Source: a virus. From it: DNA of 64,000 nucleotides. The stretch is from the IMG/VR virus record IMGVR_UViG_3300048597_000118, positions 1 through 64,000 of that record; one strand, written 5' to 3'. Shown here in pieces: positions 1-12,000 of this stretch (positions are counted from its first letter, which is position 1; every line of letters starts with the position of its first letter). Under the pieces are notes generated by a model. The model worked only from the letters and a program-made list of their open reading frames with translations, was not told where the DNA came from and searched no databases. A program made the translations under genes and the position numbers.

Positions 1-3000
1 CTAATGGTCTAGAGGTAACAGCAACCTCAGCCCCCTTAATGTCTTTCGGCAATGTAGGGGACTTAAGATAGTTATCTTCTCTTTTGTTCTTAGCAGTGTC
101 ATTTGATATTGTTCTAGGTGAAAGCAACTCAGAGCTATCTAATGCTGATAAGGTAGAACCGCGCCTAAAGCCCGCAACATTATTCTTTGGCGTAGAAGAC
201 TCTGGAGTAACTATTTGTGTAGTGGTTGTTTTACTGGAAGTTGCTGTGTTAGTGGTCGCAAATGCTACTTTTTGTCCGCCTGAGTGTCTAGATAAAGCTT
301 CAACTCGACGTTGTTCTTTCTCTACCTTTTTCTTCTTATATTTCCCGCTAAAGTCAAATACTTCTACGGCATCACTGGCGCCATGCTTGTTCTGTTTAAC
401 CCAGTCTCTACCTACCTTTTCACCGTATATAGAGCCGGCTATAGAGCCGACTACAGACCCTACTTGAGAACCTATCTTAAAGCCGACGGCAGCACCAGCT
501 GCTATGCCAATACCACCAAAGAAAAACCCGATGGCAGCACCTGCGGCAGCACCTAATAAACCTCCTGCCACCCAGCCAACACCTTGTCCTACAACATTGC
601 CAGCTAAACCACCTAATGCTCCGCCTACATCTTCTTTAGCTTTCTGGTATTCTTCTGCAGTAGTAGCAGTGTTAAGCCTATAAGCACCGTATCCTAGGGA
701 GATAGCGTCAGCAGCATAGTTAAGATAAGGTAGTGCTTTAGTAGCTTTAAGCCCTCCCTTTAGAGTTAAGTAAGTTGTAGCGTAGCCAGCACCAGACTGA
801 GACAGATACTCAAAACCATAGGATTTCTGAAAGTCAGTAGTATCCTTCTTAGCTAAAGTAGTTACCCCTCTATAAAGGTTGAAAGTTGCCATACCGGCGC
901 TAAGACTACTACTGGCATACGTAGACCTCGTTTGCCAGTCAGCTTCTTTAACTTTATCTATAGTATTACCTACTAAGCCACGGCCGGAGCGCCCCATTAT
1001 AGTAACCGGGTCGGAGTATTGAGGGGCGCCGCCAATACTACCCCGATTTTTGTTGCTTGTTATATCATCAACATCAATAGAAGGAGCTACACTTTTAGGT
1101 AAGTCTTTTTGCAAAGTAATATCTGATGACTTAGTCAAAGTCACTTGCTTCTGTACATCAGATGGCAAGTCGGCAACGGTGTATAACGGTTCGCCCCACT
1201 TTTGGTAATCACTTAGATGTTTTTTATATTGTTGCAGCACTTCGTCTGATTGAGAGCCGCTCATATCCATAAGCCCCTGTAAATCAGAACCTACGGTTCT
1301 AGGTCCAAGACTTCCATCTTGGTTAGGTACAGAAGTAAAGTCACCACGTTTAACAGATTCTACAGTGACCTCATCGCTGAACATAGAGAACGCTTCACTT
1401 TGTTCTGCAAATCTGGAGTAACCAAAGTCTAATACCATGGTCTCACCGCCTGGTCTGACCATTACGTTCCTGCCGTGTACGTCCCCGTGTACTATACCCT
1501 GTGAGTGTAACGACGCCAGCTTTTTAGCCATAGATAGTCTGGCGGCGCGCCTAACTTCTACACCACTAATATCATCACTAATATCATCAAAAGTAACACC
1601 GTAGTGCTTGCCCATATCAAAGCTGCGCTCATCAATACCATAAACAGGAGGAGCTAAGTTCGTCTCGGCTGCTAACTTTTGTATATTGGCTTCTACTTGT
1701 ATTGTGTTGGCTATCTGTTTATTTACTCCAGACTCTAACAAGGTTTTTCTTATTAGAGTCCGGCCACCGACTTCAACTTCTGTCAAAGTGCCATTTCTAC
1801 CAGACATGGGTCCTGACACCTGGTTAGTAGGTATACTAGGTGCCTCACTACGAACAGTACCGCTTGAAGCTTGTGACTCTATAACTGAGGGAGGTGCTTG
1901 TGGATTAGTAACCGTAGCAGTGCCACCGCTGCCGCCGCCTCCAATAGGGCGACCGCCACCGCCGCCGGGTTTGGGACTACCACCACTCTTATTATCTCTA
2001 TCTATACTGGGCTGCTTTGGAGAAATAACGCCTTCTTCTCCAATTGACACGTCAGACGATACGCCAGGGCTAAGATTTTCTAATATGCCTTTAGCTCCTG
2101 AAAAATGGTCACGCAGACGCTTAAACATCTTATTAGCACCTACGTTTAATGCAACATGGGCCGCCGCCCATATATACCCAGAAGGCCCAACACCATAAAT
2201 CAAGTCGTCGACCATACCCTCGCGACCATATTCATCCCCTTCGCCCTTCAAAATATTCCGGGACCTATGCCGGGCAATATTAGTCTTGGCTATACTCTGA
2301 GTCCGCACACCAGTAGCCAAACTGGTGGCAGCACCTTGCACCATACCAACTGGTCCACCAGTAAATAAACCAAACGCGGTATTAATAGCCACGCTGGCTA
2401 TCAGCGCCCCCAAACCGACTGCCTTGTCAGGAGCACTAATACTAGTCAAATACTTCTTGGAAGCCCTGTTAGCTCGAGCCAAATTCCTACTGCTGAGGTC
2501 TAAGTCTTCTCTATTCTCTTTAATCCAGTTACGTTCAGACCTTACTTCCCACGTGTCAAATCCTTTAGATACAGTACTCTGAACGAGGTTATAGCCAACA
2601 GCACTCATAGCCAGCTTAAAGATACTGGAAGACCCAGGCAAGTAAGAAGCATACAAACCTTCACTTGCTTTACTATAAGCACGACGAGACATAGCCGTTG
2701 ATTGTAAATATTGGGCTACACTCATGCGCCCGGCCCCGTATCTATTAGACTGCTTCTCTATTTCTTTCTGTGCTCCTTGAGCTGAGAAATGATATTGCAC
2801 TAAGGGTAATAAATGCGTCCCTGCCTCGGCACCTACAGACAAAACAGATAATACTTTTTGGCCTGCGGTCATGGCGGCGGCATTACCCACCGCCCTACCT
2901 GGTATAGCAAAACTAGGCTTGACATGTTGTCGGAATGTTATTCCCTTACCTGCTTGATACTTGAAGTTAGTTAAAGCATATGTAGTAGCACCAGCAACAC

Positions 3001-6000
3001 CTTGTATACCACTGGCATAAGTTACATACTCTCCATATTTATTATTTAGCTCCCGGTCCTGAGCGGCGTGTGTCATTTCTTCCGTGATAAACCGGGAGTT
3101 CAGACTGCCCAAACTGATGCCAGCCCCAGCAGAATTCTTTCTTAGTTGATTACGAGCATTAAATGCAGCCGGGTTTTGCAATTGCCATTGCATTCTATTC
3201 TGCATAGTATCCTTCCAACTATCAGGAACATACGACCCGCTCTCTATCCACTTCTCCCTCTCTAACCACTGCTTGGCGGATATCCCGTCCTTATACTTTT
3301 CTATACCCTGACCTAGCGAATACTGGTAACCAAAGAAGCTAGTAGCCGCCGCAGCAGTAGCCCCAGATAAAAGCACATAGGCTCCTTTACTGAAGGCCTG
3401 ACCTACGCTGGTGGGAATCTTACCTTTAGTGACCGCCAAGGTACTCAAAGTGATAGCTGCCCCAGCTCCGATAAGCCCCCAACCTAAAGTATCTTCTGCA
3501 GCTTCTCTTTGGATTAAATTCTTAACATAGACGTCCTTGATTCCTGCCTCACGCACAGCTAAGGTGTGCCTTTTAGCAAAGTACCGGTCAGTGTGGTCCA
3601 TAGCAAAAGCGGATGCTGTAAGAGTACCTACTGCTAAGGTTCTTAAAGCAAGACTCTTGTTGCCAGCGCTAGGTGTTTTAGACATCAGCGCCAACACAGC
3701 ACCACTGAATAACGCCTGCTTACCTAAATCACTACTCTTTTGACCTGCTAAATAGTTAGGGTTAGTGCCACTATATTGTTGTCTATCCTGACGCCAGGTT
3801 TCTTGCCAGTTATAGGTCGTGATAGCTGACTGGGCTACAGGTAGGATATGCGGCGCTACTTTGTTAGATACGCTTGCCCATTTACTGGAACCAAACCAAC
3901 CAACTTTATAGTAAGACGCCGTAGCAATCCCACTAATTGCTAGAGCTCCTAGTCCGGCAACGGAGTCTTTATTAAGATAACTGTCCCGACCTTGACGTTG
4001 CTCTGTCAATAAACGCCCAGAGTATAGGTCTTTAGCAGCCCATTCTTCGGCATTGCGACCGACTATTTCATTAACCTGACTAGTGATTAAAAGGGTGCCG
4101 ACCAAGCCAACTTTATTTTCTCCTTGGCTGAATGCACTCAACACACTACTAGTAGCCGTCATAGCCGCCGCTTGGTAATAAGCACGATAAGACTCCTTAT
4201 AGTTGCCCATATGGTCTTTTGGGTCTACCTTTGCAAATCTATGATGGGCAGCGGTAATAGTAGCCACGTCCAGCACAAACGGAGCCAGTTTTGTAGCATG
4301 GCTGCCTATAGTTCCCCATTTACTAGACCCACCTTCTTTTAATGCCTGGTTAGCCAGTTCTCTTTCGTCAAAGGCTAATAGCTCAGCTCTGGTAGGACTA
4401 TTATTGTTTTGGCTATCTACCAGCTTATTAAGAGAGTCTACAGACCACCGGGCAAGATCGCCCCATTTACCTTTAGATTTATAAATGTTCGTCCAACTGA
4501 TACGTAAGAAGTCAGTTAACGAAAACCCTTTAAACCAATAAGGAGCTCCTAGGGTAACTGGAGTAAGTATATTTTTAATCGCAGTGCGAGCATTAAACTG
4601 TATGGCTTTCCAGCCTACTTCCTTAGTTTGGTCTTTTACAGACTTTTTCAGTATGTTCTTAGTGACTGCATTACTTAGCTGAGTCACTAAGTCTTTACCA
4701 CGAATCATGTTGTAGGCATAACCGCCGGCCATGGCAGCAGCAACGCTACTACTTGCAAACTCATAGGCTTGGGCTTTAGTCCTGCCTTCTGAATCATCTT
4801 CTAGATTTAGTCCGGCATAACCAATGTTAAAGATACCTTTGGGTATGAAGCCAGCTACATCACTGTTTAATAACACCTTACTTAACTTAAATACAGCCAA
4901 AGTAGTCACGCCAAAAGTTGCTAGTTTGGTGGTAAACCCGGTAGCTTTACCAGCCCAAGAACCGGCAACGTCAGGTTTCATACCTGCTCCGATGCGAGCT
5001 AATAACGATACACCAGCAGTAACACCTATAGCTGCAAGCCGACGGCGGTCTAAGAATTTACGGTCATCTTCGTCCTCCTGATCGCCTATCCACCCAATCA
5101 TGTCATCAAGTGCAGGACTTAATAATGCTGTAGCTCCAGCAATAGCTACGCCACTATAAGCAGTGTTAGCAGCTATCCTCGACCAAGACCTGGTTTTGGC
5201 CCATTGCGTTGCTAGAGCTAACCCCGCCTTTACTCTTTTATGGGCCCATATGCCAGCTCCTACAACGGAATTACTTATGAAGCCAAAGTTTATCTTGCGT
5301 ACTTGTCTTATAGACTTACTGATTAGATGGTCTTGATTCCCTATGTAGTTATAAGCAGCGCCGGCATAGGGTCTAGCTAAAGCACCAGTAACACCAGCCC
5401 CCACTTGTAACCCCAACACATGCCAACGTTTGTCTTTATCTTCAGACCAACCTAATTTATTGGCTAGAATAGACGCCCCTATAACAGCAGTGGCAGACCA
5501 TACAAACATTTGATTATTAGGGGCGGCACCGGCCCCACCTATTGGCTTAAACACCACTCCCTTAACTTTGTCTAATATTTCGCCAGCCTTGATAAACGAG
5601 TCGATAGTTATAGCAGCGCTCTTACCTGCTACATCCATAGGTGCTTGAATAAGACTACCAGTGCTAAACAAGCTGTATCGCATTACGTTAGTAGCTTGGG
5701 ATAACCAGGGTGCTGCCGATGGTCTAGTCTTAGGCACTAAAGGTCCTAACAGTGCATTACCGTAACTATCTATTTCCTGTTGACGACGTTTGACTGCTAA
5801 ATGAGTGAGAGGAGATACATAGCTGTATCCCATGTGCTCACTGGATACTCGACCAGCCCCTTTAGTTAGCCGTTCCATGGTCAAGGAACCTATTATCGTA
5901 GTAGTCGGTTTACCTTGAAGGAAACTGGACATCAGTTCAGTAGTGATGCCGGCGTTAAGTTGTCCACCACGACGACGCCGGGACTCGATTCTATTCTTAC

Positions 6001-9000
6001 GGTCTTGTTCTATTTCTGCCCGGGTATATAGCCACATCCTGGGTCCATACGCTGTTTGCTCTGGTGCCCGTTCTGACCAACGGTCGTAGAATGACTCTTT
6101 AGTCTCAGGGACAAACAGGTCAGCTAAGAAACTAACCCCCGGCATTTGTGCCGCCCTACGACGCATATTAGTAAACATAGGGTCTAACCCAGCAGTTATT
6201 ACCCTTAATGGAGATAACAATGCCTGCACTGGGGCCAGACTACCTATGGCATCTAATGAGCTAGCTGTAGCTCTAATAGATGGTCTTACTATATTTTTGT
6301 CTAGCCATTTAAACTTAGGCTTGAAGAACCCAGTCAAATTCTTACGAAACCCTTTATTAGCATAAGCAACACTGCCTACAGCTACTGCCGCCACCATAAC
6401 TGATACAGCCAGTGTGGGGTTTTTAGTTAGAGTGCCTAGTATTACTTGGGCCGGTATTATCATCCCAAAGGTTTGGAATAGACTGGCAGCGGCGGCATAG
6501 GATGACCGGCGGCGTTCTAATTCATCCATTGGGTCTGATGCTGCCGCTGCATAACTTATAAATTCGTACCCTGCTTTAGCATCAAACAAAGCAAAGGATG
6601 CTCGGAATAACCCACCCGTCGCCTGTTTAAATAACCCAGAGTATCCTTCTGTGTCTATAAGATTTCGAATACTCTCAGAATTAGCACTAATATCTGGAAT
6701 TTCTACAGAACGGTTCACTACAAGCGATTTATTTACAGGGGCTTTGTCTAAGGCTTTAAAAGAGCCAGTCTGACGTAAGACCTCCATTTTGTTCTGTAGA
6801 TGTCTTTGGAGTAGAGTTTCAATCTCCTGACGACGTATGTCATCACCTTTAGCATTGCGTAAGACGTTAGTCAATCCTTCTACTAAGGCGTCGTCTGTGA
6901 CATCGTAAATGCCTTTAATCATTTGTTCAAAGGCATCGCCTTTGCCTTTCATGCCGTAGCCAATTTCTAGTTGAGCCACGCTCTCTTTAAACTTTGACCT
7001 AATTTCATTAAGGATTTCAGTTATTTGTGGTGCTTGGTCTGAGCTTAAAGCAGCTAATCTACCAGAAAATGTGTCTAAAGACTTGCTGAAATTCTGTAAT
7101 GAGCCGACGGCGTTATGCTTACCAAATACTGCATTCAGTGCTGATATAGCTTCGTCACTGACCGGTCCACTCATAGACAATTCAGACATCACTGAACCCA
7201 CTTGTTTAATCAAGCGGTCTCCATCAGCAGTGAATGACGTACTTCGTAAAGCATGGGTCACATTCTCTCTGGCCTGCCCCAAACTCCGAGAAGAATCTAC
7301 TAATGTCCCATATACCTGTAATGCTCCTAATGCGCCTAGACCTTGAACAATAGAAGTTATACCGGTACCGGCTAACATACCAGTTAACCCTACTGCGCTA
7401 AACGCTAGGGCAGCTGCCGGTACAATGTTGTGATAATTGGCTCCATACTCATCTAAGGTACGGTCATAGAAGGTGCCAAAGGCGTAGTCCATAATACCGC
7501 CGAAGTACCCAGTAACAGGATTGGGTCCTTTATCTTGTACCCGTTCAGAGTCATACAACAAAGAATTTAGGTCTTGTTGGGTAGACCGACCTTTAGCCAT
7601 GGCGTACATTGCACGGGCAAATTCAGCATTAGTCTGCACACTAAATCTAATAGGATTACCCGAGATATTTGTTGACTCAATTCGGAAGTTATTACCTACA
7701 TAGTCATAAATTGTGGCGATGCTTGGCGATATAAAGTTTGTAGTTGCTTCTGTTTTAATACGACCTGCGCCGGCCATTACGGTCATTAGGTCTAACATAT
7801 GACCTTCACCACTCTGCCATGCTAGTCTTCTAATTTCATCGCTACGACGACCAATGGCCATCTGTAAGGTTGGGCTGGATATAGCAGCAGACTCACCGGC
7901 ACTTATGTTGTTCTTATACGTGGCGCGGGACTTTCTCATTAAAGTAGCTCTATATAAAGCCACTACCCTGGAAGCCGGCATGTTCGGGTCTTTCTGAGCT
8001 GCTGCTAATAAAGGTCCTATAGATTTAGCATTATTAAACTCAGATGCCATGGCAGGCATTAAGTAAAATGACCCACTAACGTCTGCCGCCACAGACTGAG
8101 ACTGCATATACGATTTAACCATGTCCTGTTGAGCAGATACCCCCAACGGACCACCTATACCTAAGAAGGGCGACGGCGCATCTTGATAGGTACCCATTGA
8201 CTTAGATGGGTTACCCATAAAGAATACAGACCGTAAAATATAATCTCCTACATTAGCTATGGCTTCGTTTACATTTTTAGGTTGGTATCTGGCACCACGG
8301 ATACCCAAGTTAGTGAGCATGGCTTTCTGCTCTCTAGTCATTTGAGCGCCACGGCCAGTGTCAGTCACCGCCCTTAATAGGTAACTGAGAGGATTAGAGT
8401 GGTCGTAAAAGTCCGTTAAGGATAAAAACTGGGCAGCAATAAAAGAGCCTAATAGAATAGGAGCTAATACCCTAGAAGCCATTCCTAACCTGGCGGCACC
8501 AGATTGTAATAAAGGTAGTTCAGTCCTACGGAACTGTCTGAGTAAGGGCTCTACAACTTCATCTGATTGACCTTCTTTAATGGCTAGCATTAACGCTTTT
8601 TTACTGTCGGCAGCGGCTTCTATAGTGATTCCGTTGTTACTGAGGTGTTGTTGATATGCCTTATATATCTCTTGCTTTTTACGTCCTATATACCCAGTGC
8701 CAGTTTCATTAGCCCAATCAGTCACAGATTCAAAGGCGCCGGATGCCATTAATGCGCCGCCGAAGCCTGCTGCTCCTATAGCAGTACCCAAAGCGTAATT
8801 AGCTAAATGATTTTGCTCTAATTTGATAGTGTTAGTAGTGTCTCCTTTAATAAGACTGCCTACCAAAGCATCCATGTGGTCACTTTGATGCTCAGTGGTT
8901 GTCTGTCCAGGACGTAACATGCCAGCTACTAACATAGCGCTTAGGTAGAAAGGCATTAACTTTCTAGCCATGGGGCCGGCTTTAAATAAAGCCTGCTCTC

Positions 9001-12000
9001 CTCTACCTAAGAAGGCAGTTATTGAGTGAGTAAGATAATTAACACCGACAAAACTTAGAGAGTAGGCCCCTCTGGTTAACTGGTCTGTTACAGTCAAGCC
9101 TGTGCTTGTCAGACTATAAAGCCCTTTATAGTTTTCTAACTCTCTGTATATAGGAGAATTCTTATCTAGACGACCGACAACTTTGCTTAATGATTGTTCA
9201 GCGCTTTGTAGAGCAGTCAATCCGCCTATGAACAACACAGGCCGGTAATCAAAGGTTGGGTTTAGCCCAGACCCTAAGGCTAAAGAAAGGATGCCAGAGG
9301 AAGCCTTAAGTGTGCTATAAGCTTCTTTACGCTGTTCTACGTCAGAGTTATCACCTATAAGACCTCTTTGATTCATACCAGGTTGGAGGTCAGTCAGTTG
9401 ATTGATTAAGAATCGTTCAGCTACAGACGGGGTATATTTAGTAGCTGGGTTAAACATAGAAGGCACCATAAAGCCGACCCCAGATAAGGGATAAAGCTGT
9501 AAACCAGACTGCATAGATATCTGGTTGGTGCTGGGGTCTAGTTTGCCAACCATAGCAAACTGATAAAATGGCGCAGCTATCTGTGTAGCAAACGGGTAAA
9601 ATAACCGCCCTGGTTGTTGGTCACTTACTGTATATGCAGAGGCTAATAACCCAGCGACCACCATGCTACTTCTAGATACATAGTCCATATCCTTAGTAGC
9701 TTTCTCTGCTGATTGTCTATGAGCTTTAGCAAAGATAGCGGCAGCAGAACCTTTAATAGGGTCTAGCTCTATGCCTTTACGGGGGTCATGCCACCGTTGC
9801 CTGAAGATAGTATCTCCTAGGGCTATCAAAGGCTCTAAAGTAGATGCGGCTACAGAAGTAATAGCTTGTGTAGCTAATAGGGCCAAAGAGGCTCCTACAA
9901 AAGCACCGGCATAGCCAAACCGTAACTTATTGGACCCCCAGAATGCGTTGGAGCCTGCTCCTTTAAGCAAACCAGTTAATTCTTCAGCGTTCTTAGTAGC
10001 AGATATACCTTCAACACCGTTTACAACACCAGATGCTACTTGAGTGATTAACTTGACTTGGTCTTCAGAGAATTGTGACCCGTATTTGGCAGAAGTCCAG
10101 TATCTTAGATGGCTAGACTGATGATAGACAGAAGGAAAGACTAAACCACCTAATACATAACCAGCAGTAGCCGCCGGGTATTTTAAGATTGCTGGAGCGC
10201 TATGACTGTAATTCTGGCTATAGCCAGCTAACACCTTAGCGTCTGCTTCCCTACCTTCTACTTCGGGAGACTTAGTGCCAAAGATATGGCTCATTATGCT
10301 GTCTCCTATGTCTAAACCTTGCGGTTTGACGAAGAAGTGGTCAATAATACGGTCTGCGATCAGGACCGCACCGGTGCTGAATAAGAATTTACGGAACCCA
10401 GCATAAGCATCATCTCCAGGAGGGCCAAGGTCACTATGCCCAGTGGCGTATTTTATACCTGGTGTGTCATTGATTTTTGTTTGAATATCAATATGTAGTT
10501 GTTTTAACTTAACTACGTCTTCTTCGCTAATGCCAGAGTCTGGGCTTGTTAACTTATTAATAAAGGCTTGTAATACATCATCGAACTTTACATTAGCTGC
10601 CCCTCCTTGAGCACTGCTCAACACGTTAAAGGTGTCCTTAAACGACTGGGCTACTTTCAGCTCAATAACAGACGCCTGGCTTTGTAATTTAAACGTCTCC
10701 AGGGTATCAGTTACATATTTACCTACACCTACTGAGGCAATATTCCCTATAGTCCGGGCCACTTCTCCTTGTAGGGAAAGTAGTCCAGTAAAACCAGGAC
10801 CGATTAACTGTTTAAAGTTTCGGCGGTTACCTATTATGTCATCTTGAGATTTACCTTGAACTACCTCATACCGGTTAAAAGCGTCTCTTATTGGTTTTAT
10901 CCACAATAAAGGATTAGCAGGTAGGTATTCAGCTAGGCTATCAAAGGTACGAGCTAAGTCTGTTAAACGGTCATAACCGTAGTGAAGTATTCTATTGACT
11001 TGGTCTTTTTGGGCGCTGGAATCAAAACGTAGCACAGGTTTAGCCCGGGCTAAGTCTATTAATTCTTCTCTTGCTTTTATATACCCAGCTTTTAATTTAT
11101 CTGTTGGTATGTCTACCGCGTTATCTAAAAACGGTAGGAACATGTTAGCCAAGTTAGCGCTGTCTAAGCGACGTACAGCCCCTAAATTCTTGAAGCCTAC
11201 AATATCAGGTATGTTGGGAGCTCCAGGATTAGGGTTGTCTAGAGAACGCGCTAGGTCTATGCTACCGCTAATTCTATGGGTGTCTTTATCTATAGCAAAG
11301 GTTATGCCTGTTTCTCTAAGTACTTCTCTAAAAGTAGCCTCAAACTTCTCTGGTGTTAGGTCGTCTGCTGACTTACTCTTAAGCTTCTTACGTACCAAGC
11401 TTATTAAATCATCTTTAAGATCTGTGTTGGTGTTAGACCTGTTATATATGTCTTCTAAGAACTTAAATAATTCTTCTTCTACCCCTGCTAATGCCTGTGC
11501 ATTTGCGCCTGTTCGGGCAGTATACCAATCAAAAAGACTGTTCTTGGCTCCTGTTACGTTCTTACCGGCTGCAAAATCCTGTACAGTCAGTAAATACTCT
11601 CCTAGAGCTAAACCTTCTTTTGCCGGCGTAAGGGCTGCACCAGTACTTCGCGCCAGACGGTCTAGTGTCCTTGCTTGCGAGAACATTCTTCTGTGACCAG
11701 TGTCTAACATCAAAACACCCGTGTAGTCACTTCCTTGTTCTGCTACTTTAGTTACTACGTCTACTACAAAACGAGACCCACTCTCTTCAATTTGAGACTT
11801 GGCTATAGAATAAGCGTGGGTCACACCAAAGTAACTAGCCATAGACAAAGACGTCTCAGCAATAGTCGTAGTTACGGTATTGAATAGATTTTCAAAGAAG
11901 CCCCGCTGCTGTTTGTCTCTAAAATACTCCTGCTCAATAATCTTCTGTTGGTACTCACCTATAGAGCCAGACAAATCTCCTTCGTGTTGTTTCTTAATGC

